64,000 nucleotides of DNA from Helicobacter sp. (GTDB taxonomy: Bacteria > Campylobacterota > Campylobacteria > Campylobacterales > Helicobacteraceae), in contig NZ_JALEIK010000019.1 in the NCBI RefSeq assembly GCF_022770205.1, forward strand, positions 62,001 through 126,000. The letters are read 5' to 3'. Within the stretch, counting starts at the first letter, position 1. The number at the start of each line of letters is the position of its first letter. The translations under genes and the position numbers were made by a program. This document shows, piece by piece, positions 30,675 through 40,116 of this stretch. The notes beneath the pieces are model-generated. The model did not search any database, had not been told where the DNA came from, and saw only the letters and a program-made list of their open reading frames with translations.

Positions 30675-31982
30675 TTATGTTTTTTTGTTGAAAAATTTAT
30701 AAAAAAATCCTTCTTTAAGAATCTCTTTTCCACAAGTGATAAACAACTCTCCTTTTTTTAGATTCCGTCTTATTGTGCTTCCAGCACCAATTAAACAATC
30801 ATCTTCTATTGTAATGGGGGCAACTGCTTGGGAGTCGCTACCAATAAACACATTTTTGCCAATTTTTGTTTGATGTTTATTTTTGCCATCATAATTACAA
30901 GTGATAAACCCAGCCCCAATGTTAGTGCCACTTTCAATTTCACTATCACCGATATAGCTTAAATGCCCCACTTTTACACCATTGAGTGTGGATTTTTTCA
31001 CTTCTACAAAATTTCCAATATGCGAATTTTTAAGCACACTTTGTGGGCGTAAATGCGCTAAAGGTCCTACATCACTATTTGCAACAATGCTAGATTCTAT
31101 TACGCTGTGCGCTTTAATGTAAGAATTTGTAATTTTAGAATCCCCACAAATGCTCACACCATTTTCTACGACGCACTCACCGCTAAACTCCACACCTTCC
31201 TCTATATATATAGTTTTTGGAAGGCGCATAATCACGCCCTGTTTTAGCCAAAATTCTTTAATGCGCTTGCTTAAAATCTCTTCAGCATTTGCTAAATCTA
31301 GCTTGTCATTAACGCCTTTAAAGTTTTCAAGCTTCACAAAAAGCGGAATGATTTTAATATTATCTTGACGCGCAAGAGAGATAATATCAGTTAAATAATA
31401 TTCTTTTTGTGCATTATTGTTAGTAAGCTTTGGAATATAGGAATCTAAAATGTGAGTTTTAAAGCAATAAACTCCTGCATTTAAGGTGCTAAGGGCTAGG
31501 GTTTTAGAGTCTGCATCTTTTTCTTCTATGATTGCTTGAACTTCATCTTTGCTCATCACAACACGCCCATATCCACTAACATTTGGTAAATCTAGCACAC
31601 TCATAATAATGTCTGCATCCTTATACAAAAACTGCTTAAGCTCATTTGCTTGGATTAATGGCATATCTCCATTTAACACAAGGACTTTTTCATATTTTGG
31701 GCAGTAGGTTTTTAGCGCACCGCCGGTTCCAGGGAAGTTTTGTGTATCTTGGATTGCAAAGCGGATTTTATTGCCAAAGTATTCCTGCATTTTGGCTTGG
31801 ATTTTTTCATTTTCAAAGCCTAAAACCACACACACATCATCGCTCAAAAGCAAGGATTCTTTAATGCTATAATAGAGCATTTCCCTGCCACAAATCCTAT
31901 GCAATACTTTTGGGATGCTAGATTGCATTCTTGTTCCCTTGCCAGCAGCTAAAATTACGATTGATAGGGTGTTGTTTTGCAT
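30675..31982 (-). CDS. glmU: bifunctional GlmU
   Basis: LAAGKGTRMQSSIPKVLH plus left-handed beta-helix repeats. Confidence 0.96.
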   Translation of the reverse strand: MQNNTLSIVILAAGKGTRMQSSIPKVLHRICGREMLYYSIKESLLLSDDVCVVLGFENEKIQAKMQEYFGNKIRFAIQDTQNFPGTGGALKTYCPKYEKVLVLNGDMPLIQANELKQFLYKDADIIMSVLDLPNVSGYGRVVMSKDEVQAIIEEKDADSKTLALSTLNAGVYCFKTHILDSYIPKLTNNNAQKEYYLTDIISLARQDNIKIIPLFVKLENFKGVNDKLDLANAEEILSKRIKEFWLKQGVIMRLPKTIYIEEGVEFSGECVVENGVSICGDSKITNSYIKAHSVIESSIVANSDVGPLAHLRPQSVLKNSHIGNFVEVKKSTLNGVKVGHLSYIGDSEIESGTNIGAGFITCNYDGKNKHQTKIGKNVFIGSDSQAVAPITIEDDCLIGAGSTIRRNLKKGELFITCGKEILKEGFFYKFFNKKT

Positions 31983-32086
31983 TACGATTCCATTTTAAAA
32001 TAAATTTAATCTGATTTTAACACAATAAAGTTTAGAATTCGCACATTTTTTAAGTTTATTTAGAATGTAGATTATTGGAGAAAAGT

Positions 32087-32851
32087 ATGGATTTAGGAAC
32101 AGTTGTAGGGATGTCATTATCTCTTATTTTGCTTGGAACTGCGATGATGTTGGGGGTAGGGATTGGTCCTTATTTCGACATTCCTTCCATTTTAATTACA
32201 GTGGGTGGCTCTATTACAAGCTTGTTAATTGGTTACAAAATGGAGAGTATGAAAAAGGCATTTGCTTTTTTCATGATTGCTTTTAAGCCACAAACTTTTG
32301 ATGTTCCAGCACTGATTAAAAAGCTTGTGGATTATTCTACACAAGCGAGGCGTGATGGGATTTTATCACTAGAGCAACAATCCAATCAAGAAGAAAATGA
32401 GTTTTTAAAGCGCGGGTTAAATATGGCAATTGATGGTGCTGAACCTGATAGCATTCGCGATTTATTAGAAACGGATATGGATAGGACATTAGATCGCCAT
32501 AAGTCAAATGCCGGCATTTTTGACACTTGGGCAGCATATGCGGGGGCATATGGAATGCTTGGAACATTAATTGGTTTAGTTGCAATGCTTTTAAATATGT
32601 CCGATCCTGCTTCTATTGGTCCTGCAATGGCAGTTGCGCTTCTTACAACTTTCTATGGTTCTTTTATTGGAAATATTGTGGGTTCTCCTATTGCAAACAT
32701 TTTGATGGTTCGCGCTAATGATGAAGCATTAGTAAAGCTTCTTATTATTGAAGGGATTATGTCCATTCAATCCGGCGATAATCCACGCGCGCTTGAAGCG
32801 AAATTGCTAACTTTCTTACCGCCAAATCAACGCGTTAGCCAATTTGAGTAG
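32087..32851 (+). CDS. motA: flagellar motor stator MotA
   Basis: MotA-family TM pattern, GMLGTLIGLVAML; start at MDLGTVVG. Confidence 0.94.
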   Translation: MDLGTVVGMSLSLILLGTAMMLGVGIGPYFDIPSILITVGGSITSLLIGYKMESMKKAFAFFMIAFKPQTFDVPALIKKLVDYSTQARRDGILSLEQQSNQEENEFLKRGLNMAIDGAEPDSIRDLLETDMDRTLDRHKSNAGIFDTWAAYAGAYGMLGTLIGLVAMLLNMSDPASIGPAMAVALLTTFYGSFIGNIVGSPIANILMVRANDEALVKLLIIEGIMSIQSGDNPRALEAKLLTFLPPNQRVSQFE

Positions 32852-32854
32852 AAA

Positions 32855-33688
32855 ATGGCAAAACGCTGTCCTCCTTGTGATTGCCCTAATGTCCTGCCAC
32901 TTTGGATAGGGACTTATGGGGATATGGTTACGCTTATTCTTACTTTCTTTATTCTGCTTTTGTCAATGGTTACCTTTGATGCAAAAAAGCTTACAGAAGC
33001 GGAATCTAGTTTAAAAGGTTCATTATCGCTACTTAGCGGTGGAATTAAAATTGAACCAGATAACACAAGAATCCAACAACAAGCAGATATTACCGTGGAG
33101 CCAGAGAGTGCTGAAGAAGTGCGCTTAATTGAAAGCACAATTTTAGACTTTAAGGAAAATATTAAAACTTCTTTAGGTCCTTCTAATATCATTGATGATG
33201 GAAGTGAAGGTTTTATTTTACGCTTTAATGGAAAATTACTCTTTGATGAGAATGAAACGGGACTTAATGATGCTGATGAAATGCTCTTTCTTAAACGGCT
33301 TGCATTAATTTTGCAAAAAATGCCTTCTAATTTGCACTTAGATGTGATTGGTTACACCGATAATCGCTCCATTGCTCCTACACCAAAATATAAAGATGAC
33401 ATTGGGCTAAGTGCGCTTAGAGCACTTGGGGTAGAGCGAGTGCTGCTAGAAAATGGTGTCAATCCAAAGAAAATGACAGCATTTGGTAATGGTGCAACAA
33501 ATTTTGTTGTGCCAAACACTAGCGAAGAAAATCGTCAAAGAAATCGTCGCGTAGAGTTTAGATTCTATCCAGATGACAGACATTTGCAAAGAAGGCAAAG
33601 CATTTTAGAACAAATCATTGAAAAAAAAGAATTAGAAAATAACGAAGCAATAAGGCTAAGAGATGCCAATGTAGTAGGGATTCCTTAA
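32855..33688 (+). CDS. motB: flagellar motor protein MotB
   Basis: PLWIGTYGDMVTLILTFFILLLSM and OmpA-like C-terminus. Confidence 0.94.
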   Translation: MAKRCPPCDCPNVLPLWIGTYGDMVTLILTFFILLLSMVTFDAKKLTEAESSLKGSLSLLSGGIKIEPDNTRIQQQADITVEPESAEEVRLIESTILDFKENIKTSLGPSNIIDDGSEGFILRFNGKLLFDENETGLNDADEMLFLKRLALILQKMPSNLHLDVIGYTDNRSIAPTPKYKDDIGLSALRALGVERVLLENGVNPKKMTAFGNGATNFVVPNTSEENRQRNRRVEFRFYPDDRHLQRRQSILEQIIEKKELENNEAIRLRDANVVGIP

Positions 33689-34429
33689 GTGCTGCGTTTA
33701 GTTTTTGTTTTATGCTTTGGAGCTATTGCGCTTTTTGCAGCCCCTGAAACCCCTACGATTCCTACCATTGATTTAACCCTTAGTGCGCCCACAGAACCGG
33801 GAGATTTAGTTACTACATTAAATATCGTTGCGATTCTAACTTTACTTGTTTTAGCTCCGTCTTTGATTTTAATGGCAACAAGCTTCGCTAGGATTTTAAT
33901 CGTTCTTTCTTTTTTGCGCACTGCAATGGGAACACAGCAATCCCCACCCACGCAACTTTTAGTTTCTTTTGCGTTAATTTTAACAATATTTATTATGGAG
34001 CCTGTGGCAAAAGAAGGTTATGAAAAAGGTATAAAACCCTATATTGCAAAAGAGATTCCTTATGATGAGGCGTTTTTGCTTGCTTCAGAACCTTTTAAGG
34101 ATTTTATGATGCGTAACACACGCCCAAAGGATTTAGCTCTTTTTTATAGAATCCGCAACCTTGAAAACCCACAAACCGCACAAGATGTGCCTTTAAGCAT
34201 TGCATTGCCTGCCTTTATTATTAGTGAGATGAAAACAGCCTTTCAAATTGGCTTTTTGCTCTACTTGCCTTTTTTAGTCATTGATATGGTCATTAGCTCC
34301 ATTTTAATGGCAATGGGTATGATGATGCTACCACCCACAATGATTTCTCTGCCCTTTAAGATTCTAATTTTTATTTTAGTAGATGGTTTTAATCTCTTAA
34401 CAATAAATCTAGTGCAAAGCTTTCGATAG
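33689..34429 (+). CDS. fliP: flagellar export protein FliP
   Basis: LSFLRTAMGTQQSPPTQLL, MMMLPPTMISLPFKILIFILVDGFNLL. Confidence 0.95.
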   Translation: MLRLVFVLCFGAIALFAAPETPTIPTIDLTLSAPTEPGDLVTTLNIVAILTLLVLAPSLILMATSFARILIVLSFLRTAMGTQQSPPTQLLVSFALILTIFIMEPVAKEGYEKGIKPYIAKEIPYDEAFLLASEPFKDFMMRNTRPKDLALFYRIRNLENPQTAQDVPLSIALPAFIISEMKTAFQIGFLLYLPFLVIDMVISSILMAMGMMMLPPTMISLPFKILIFILVDGFNLLTINLVQSFR

Positions 34430-34431
34430 CA

Positions 34432-35535
34432 ATGGCGTTAGTTTGTGAATATTTGGGCAAATGTGGGGGTTGTGTTGGGGCGACATTGGAATCCAAAATT
34501 GCTTTTGCTTCTAGTCTTTTAAGCTTTAAAGATTTTGAAGTTTTTAAAAGTGAGCAATCGCATTTTAGAGGGCGTGCAGAGCTTGGAATCTACCACGATA
34601 ATGGGGAGATTTTTTACACAATGCGCGGAGAAAAAGAACGCTTTGTGAAAATTAAAAATTGTCAAAACCTTTTGCCAAATATCCAAAAAACACTGCCCAT
34701 TCTTTTAAAAATTTTTAACGCCAAAGAATTTGGTGCATTTAAAGAGCGTTTATTTAGCTTAGAGATTCTCGCAAGTCAAAATAACACCTTACTTTTAACG
34801 CTAATTTACCACAAAAAATTAGAAAAATCTTGGCTTTTAGACGCAGAAGTTTTAGCAACAAGGCTAAAAGAGTATTTAGGATTCCATTTTGAGATTGTAG
34901 GGCGTTCGCGTGGTGTGAAGTTAGTTTTAGGGAAGGATTATTTAACACAAACGCTAGAGATTTTAGGGAAGCGGTTTTATTATCGCTATAATGAAGGGGC
35001 TTTTAGTCAGCCAAATACTGCAATAAATGCGCAAATGATTGCTTGGGTTTTAAAGCATTTGAAGGGGGGCGGGGATTTGCTAGAAATGTATTGTGGCTGT
35101 GGAAACTTCACAATCCCTTTATCCTTTTGTTTTGATAAAATCCTAGCCACTGAAATTTCTAAAACTTCCATAAATGCGTTAAAATTTGCCTGTGAGAAAA
35201 ATAAGATTCCAAATATTTTTTGCGTGCGATTAAGTGGGGCAGAGTGCATTGAAGCCTTAAATGGTATAAGAGAGTTTAATCGCCTAAGGCACATTGATTT
35301 AAGTGCGTTTAATTTTAGTAGCGTCTTTGTAGATCCTCCACGCTGTGGGCTTGGAGTGGAAGTGTGCGAGTTTTTAAAGCGTTTTAAACAAATCATTTAT
35401 ATTTCCTGTAATCCAATTACTTTAGGGAAAGATTTAGAGATTCTTAAAAAAACACATCATATTAGACACGCAGCATTTTTTGACCAGTTTCCCCATACAA
35501 AACATTTAGAATGCGGAGTAATTTTAGAGAAATAA
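34432..35535 (+). CDS. trmA: tRNA (uracil-5-)-methyltransferase TrmA
   Basis: FSQPNTAINAQM, LLEMYCGCGNFTIPL, YISCNPITL. Confidence 0.92.
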   Translation: MALVCEYLGKCGGCVGATLESKIAFASSLLSFKDFEVFKSEQSHFRGRAELGIYHDNGEIFYTMRGEKERFVKIKNCQNLLPNIQKTLPILLKIFNAKEFGAFKERLFSLEILASQNNTLLLTLIYHKKLEKSWLLDAEVLATRLKEYLGFHFEIVGRSRGVKLVLGKDYLTQTLEILGKRFYYRYNEGAFSQPNTAINAQMIAWVLKHLKGGGDLLEMYCGCGNFTIPLSFCFDKILATEISKTSINALKFACEKNKIPNIFCVRLSGAECIEALNGIREFNRLRHIDLSAFNFSSVFVDPPRCGLGVEVCEFLKRFKQIIYISCNPITLGKDLEILKKTHHIRHAAFFDQFPHTKHLECGVILEK

Positions 35536-35541
35536 GGAAAA

Positions 35542-38500
35542 GTGATGTTATACAATGAAGTTTTAGAAAAAATTTTAGCCTATAAGAATGCTTTGCAAGA
35601 AACAGCTAATCTTAAACGTTCAAATGAGCATAGCTATCGCACGCAACTCCAAAATCTTCTTAATGCTCTAAAAGAAGATTTTATCCGCGTGATACAAGAG
35701 CCAAAGGCAGAAGTAGGGCAGGGGGATATTCGTCCTGATTTTAAAGTGTATAAACAAGTAGATTCTAAAGATGCACTCACTTACAATGCTTTAGTTGGCT
35801 TTATAGAGTGCAAAGAGTGGGGCAAAAAGCTAGAAAAAGAGTTAAAAAGCAGTCAAATCCATAAATATTTAAGCATTTGTCCCAATATTTTACTGACAGA
35901 TTACAATCGCTTTATTTTAATTAATTTTGGAGAGGTGATTGCTGATGTGCTTTTGTTTCCTTATGGTATGGATTCTAATCTTTTTACACACGATTCCAAT
36001 ATTTTAGATGTTGAAGTTGTGCAAAAATTTTCAACGCTTTTATCTGACTTTTTTCATTCTACACACGCAAATATTACCACTAAACAAGAGCTTATAAAAG
36101 TGCTATCAACACAGAGTTTTTATTTAGGATTAAAGACTAGGGAGTTTTATCAAACAACCCCATTTTCAACTTTTCATAGATATTTTGAAAAAACTTTTGA
36201 TGGTTTTAGGGATATGCTTTATGATTTTAGCATTGAAGAGTTTTGTGATATTTTAGGACAAAGTGTTGTTTATGGGCTACTTGTGGCGCATTTAGAAAGC
36301 AACAATCACAAAGACACTATTAAACTTGAGGCAATTAGCATTGATAGTATTGTGGCACTTCTGCCAAAGGAATTTCAAATTTTAAGCGAGTTTATTTATT
36401 TTTCCATTCCTGCTTTTCACATTCCAGCCCCCATTGCTTATGCGTTAGAAAATATTAAAAAAACAATCGCGCTCATTGATAGAGCTGCCATTGCAAAAAT
36501 GTTAAACACGCAAATAGAATCCATTGCAATTTATCTTTATGAAGATTTTTTAAAGGCTTATGATGATTTGCGCGGAAGCGAGAAGCGTAAGGAAGGTGGA
36601 GTGTTCTACACGCCAGAATCTATTGTAAATTGCATCACTTCAAGCCTGCATTCTCTTTTAAAGAGTGAATTTGATAAGAAAAGGGGGTTTTTAGAAGAGG
36701 GGGTTAAGGTTTTAGACTTTGCCACAGGGACGGGAAGTTTTTTAGCAAAAGTGTTTGAAATTATTTTAGAAGAAGAAAAATCACACTTTTGGAAAAATGA
36801 TGCAATAAAGCAAAAATTTTTAAAAGACATTTATGGTTTTGAAATTAGCTTTGTTCCTTATATTGTAGCGCATATTAAACTTTCAGCCATTCTTAAAGCG
36901 CGCGGATTTGATGTGCTAGATGAAACAAATAAATTACAAATTTTTTTGACAAACACATTAGATTTAAGCACACAAGCAAAATTACAAATCTCTATGCCAC
37001 TCTTTTTATTAGAAGAACAGGAGCAAAAAGCGCATAGCATTAAGCACACAGAGGAAGTTTTGGTGATTTTAGGAAATCCGCCTTATTATCAAAATTCTAA
37101 AAACAATCTTTTAGAAATTATTAATTTACACAATCTTTACAAACTTGGCTTAAAAGAGCAAAACATTCAGCCTTTAAACAATGATTACATTAAATTTATC
37201 CGCTTTGCGCAATGGAAGCTTTTAGAGCGAACAAACCCTTCTACTCTAAGCTTATTTAATGACAGCACACATTATGGACTTATGGGTTTTATTACGCCAA
37301 ATTCTTTTATATGGGGGCGCACACATCGCAAAATGCGCGAATCTCTTTTTAATTCCTTTGACACTATCTATATCATTAATCTTCACGGAGATAATGAAAA
37401 AGATGAAAAAAATGATGAAAATGTTTTTGACATACGCATAGGTGTGTGCATATCACTCTTTATTAAACATAAAGAAAAAAGAGAATCGCAAGTTTTCTAC
37501 TACTCCACGCACGAAAATGCAATTTATAAAAGGGTAGAAAAATACGCCTTACTAAACAAAATCGCACAGCAAGGATTAAAAAGCATTGCGTGGAATGCTT
37601 TAAAATGTGAAGCACCTTTTTATTGGTTTATCCCACGCAATTTGGATTCCACAAATTATAAAAACTTTTGGGCTTTAGGTGAGGATAAGGCGTTGGGCGA
37701 TACTAAAGCAATCTTTAAAATTTATAGGAGCGGAAATAAATCGGAGCGGGATAAAATTTGCTTGCATTTTAATGAGCAACACTTAAGAGATGTGCTGCAA
37801 GATTTTATGGAGCTAGATACTCAAAAGATTCGCCATAAATACCAGCTCAAAAAAGATACTAGGGATTGGAGCATAGAAAGAGCGAAGGCTGATGTTATAG
37901 AGCACAAGGAAACTATGGAATCTAAAATTCAAACAATCGCCTATCGTCCTTTTGATGTGCGATACACATTTTTTAGCGGAAAAAGCAGAGGATTTTGGGG
38001 AACTCCATCGGCAAAAGCATCAAAACATTTTATGTTGGGTGAAAATTTAGGCTTGTGTTTTACAAAAGATTATTGGGGATATTATGATGCGCCTTTTGTT
38101 ACGCATTTACTCACTGATATTCATTACAATGGCGGACAATGTTATGTAGCCCCCCTTTATGATATGGAATCTCAAGATGAAAAATTGGAAAAAAGCGTGA
38201 ATTTCACAGATGATTTTTTAAAATATTCTAAATCTAAAAAAAATCTAAAAAATAAAACCCCAGAACAGATTTTTTATTACATTTATGCCACGCTTTATAA
38301 TCCAAACTTTAGAGAAAAATATGCAGAGGAATTACAAATAGGATTTCCGCGCATTAATTTTGAAGTGAGTCAAAAGGAATTTGAAACATTACAAGATTTA
38401 GGTGAAAAACTTGTTTATTTACACCTATTAAAAGACTCTCCATTGCTAGAAACATTGCTAAAAGATTCTAGCATTATGCTAGATTTTAGAAGCCCTACAA

Positions 38501-38769
38501 CAAAACAACCAAGCTATACAATAGAAAAACTAAACGCCAAAGAGCGTTTTGTAGATTCTTCTATTATTCTTAATGAGGATTTATGTTTAAAAGAAGTAAA
38601 CCACGAAGTCTATCATTACACCATTGGTGGATATAAAGTGATTGAAAAATGGTTAAGTTATAGAAATGATTACACTTGTTCTAGGGCGGAGTTAGAGCAT
38701 TTAGAAAAAATCTGTAAAGCCATAGAGGCAACTTTAAAAATAGAGAAAATTTTAAAAAATTTAAATTAA
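35542..38769 (+). CDS. fused restriction endonuclease/N6-adenine methyltransferase (Type IIG / 'type ISP'-like)
   Basis: N-terminal nuclease-like DIRPDFKVY...GFIECKEW; GGVFYTPESIV, FATGTGSFLAKVFE, VILGNPPYYQNS. Confidence 0.85.
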   Translation: MMLYNEVLEKILAYKNALQETANLKRSNEHSYRTQLQNLLNALKEDFIRVIQEPKAEVGQGDIRPDFKVYKQVDSKDALTYNALVGFIECKEWGKKLEKELKSSQIHKYLSICPNILLTDYNRFILINFGEVIADVLLFPYGMDSNLFTHDSNILDVEVVQKFSTLLSDFFHSTHANITTKQELIKVLSTQSFYLGLKTREFYQTTPFSTFHRYFEKTFDGFRDMLYDFSIEEFCDILGQSVVYGLLVAHLESNNHKDTIKLEAISIDSIVALLPKEFQILSEFIYFSIPAFHIPAPIAYALENIKKTIALIDRAAIAKMLNTQIESIAIYLYEDFLKAYDDLRGSEKRKEGGVFYTPESIVNCITSSLHSLLKSEFDKKRGFLEEGVKVLDFATGTGSFLAKVFEIILEEEKSHFWKNDAIKQKFLKDIYGFEISFVPYIVAHIKLSAILKARGFDVLDETNKLQIFLTNTLDLSTQAKLQISMPLFLLEEQEQKAHSIKHTEEVLVILGNPPYYQNSKNNLLEIINLHNLYKLGLKEQNIQPLNNDYIKFIRFAQWKLLERTNPSTLSLFNDSTHYGLMGFITPNSFIWGRTHRKMRESLFNSFDTIYIINLHGDNEKDEKNDENVFDIRIGVCISLFIKHKEKRESQVFYYSTHENAIYKRVEKYALLNKIAQQGLKSIAWNALKCEAPFYWFIPRNLDSTNYKNFWALGEDKALGDTKAIFKIYRSGNKSERDKICLHFNEQHLRDVLQDFMELDTQKIRHKYQLKKDTRDWSIERAKADVIEHKETMESKIQTIAYRPFDVRYTFFSGKSRGFWGTPSAKASKHFMLGENLGLCFTKDYWGYYDAPFVTHLLTDIHYNGGQCYVAPLYDMESQDEKLEKSVNFTDDFLKYSKSKKNLKNKTPEQIFYYIYATLYNPNFREKYAEELQIGFPRINFEVSQKEFETLQDLGEKLVYLHLLKDSPLLETLLKDSSIMLDFRSPTTKQPSYTIEKLNAKERFVDSSIILNEDLCLKEVNHEVYHYTIGGYKVIEKWLSYRNDYTCSRAELEHLEKICKAIEATLKIEKILKNLN

Positions 38770-38786
38770 GAGCAAAAGCTCTTAAT
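38765..38786. terminator. 9-bp stem hairpin shared by two convergent genes
   Basis: ATTAAGAGC-AAAA-GCTCTTAAT; contains both stop codons. Confidence 0.55.
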
Positions 38787-40107
38787 GGTGCGTAACTTTA
38801 TCACGCACAAGGAAAAAGATAGCCCCTAAAATCCCAGCGGTTAGGGAGGAAATCAAAATAGAGATTTTCGCAACATTAGTAGCAATAAGTGCGTGTTCGC
38901 CAGAGAAGGCAAGGTTTGTTACAAACATTGACATTGTAAATCCAATTCCCCCTAATGCACCTGCACCAAAGATTTCTGTCCAAGTTACACCTGTTGGACG
39001 CGTTGCGATTCCTAATTTTTCTGCTAAGAATGTGAATAAGAAAATCCCCACAGGTTTACCAACTACAAGCCCTAAAAAGATTCCAAGAAAGACATAATCC
39101 ACACTAAAATCAATATTTGAGCCAATAGTAACCCCCGCATTTGCAAAGGCAAAAATGGGCATAATCACAAAGCTGCTATAAGGCGCAAGTGCGTGTTCTA
39201 AGCGTAATAAAGGATTTTGCACCGCTTTTTTTTGCTTGCTAATTTCATCTAATGCGTGGACTTGCTCATTTTGCAAAAGGATTCCATCTTTTTCCTTTTC
39301 TGCTTGCTTGAAGTGATCTACGATTTTTGTGATTTTTTCCATAAAGCGCATCGTGTCAATTTTTGGCGCAACAGGGATTGTAAAAGCAAGCACAACTGCT
39401 GCAATTGTTGCGTGCACCCCACAACTATGCACTGCAATCCATAACAACACGCCTAAAAGCATATAAGGCGTGAGTGCTTTTACCCCAAGTTTGTTTAAGA
39501 TAATAAGCAAAACTACAATTCCAGCGGCTATGGCAAGCCAACCTAAAGAGATTCCGCTTGAATAGAACACGGCGATAATGATAATTGCCCCTAAATCATC
39601 CGCAACGGCTAAAGAAACTAGAAAAACTTTCACAGAGATTGAAACACGCTTGCCTAAAGTTGCTAAAACACCAAGCGCAAAGGCAATGTCTGTTGCCATA
39701 GGAATCCCAAATCCGTGTGCGGATGGTGTGCCACCATTTAAAGCAATATAAATAAGCCCCGGTCCTACCATTCCTCCAAGTGCCGCGATAATAGGTAATG
39801 CCGCTCTTTTAAATCCTGCAAGCTCGCCAAAAAGCACTTCACGCTTAATTTCTAAACCTACAACCAAAAAGAAAAACGCCATTAAAACATCGTTAATCCA
39901 ATGTTCTAAGCTCATTCCAATAAATGTGTTATTGAGAGTAAAGCCAAATTGCATTTTCCAAAGTGCTGCATACCCTTCACTTAACGGAGAATTTGCAACA
40001 ATCATCGCTAACACCGCACAACAAAGTAATAAGATGCCAGCAAAAGACTCACTCCGTGTGATTTTGCCAAGTGTGGCTAAAAAACCGCTTTTATTTTCTG
40101 CTTCCAT
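38782..40107 (-). CDS. nhaA: Na+/H+ antiporter NhaA
   Basis: AMIVANSPL, GLEIKREVL, GIPMATDIAFALGVL, SLAVADDLGAI. Confidence 0.96.
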   Translation of the reverse strand: MEAENKSGFLATLGKITRSESFAGILLLCCAVLAMIVANSPLSEGYAALWKMQFGFTLNNTFIGMSLEHWINDVLMAFFFLVVGLEIKREVLFGELAGFKRAALPIIAALGGMVGPGLIYIALNGGTPSAHGFGIPMATDIAFALGVLATLGKRVSISVKVFLVSLAVADDLGAIIIIAVFYSSGISLGWLAIAAGIVVLLIILNKLGVKALTPYMLLGVLLWIAVHSCGVHATIAAVVLAFTIPVAPKIDTMRFMEKITKIVDHFKQAEKEKDGILLQNEQVHALDEISKQKKAVQNPLLRLEHALAPYSSFVIMPIFAFANAGVTIGSNIDFSVDYVFLGIFLGLVVGKPVGIFLFTFLAEKLGIATRPTGVTWTEIFGAGALGGIGFTMSMFVTNLAFSGEHALIATNVAKISILISSLTAGILGAIFFLVRDKVTHH

Positions 40108-40116
40108 ACTTTTCCT

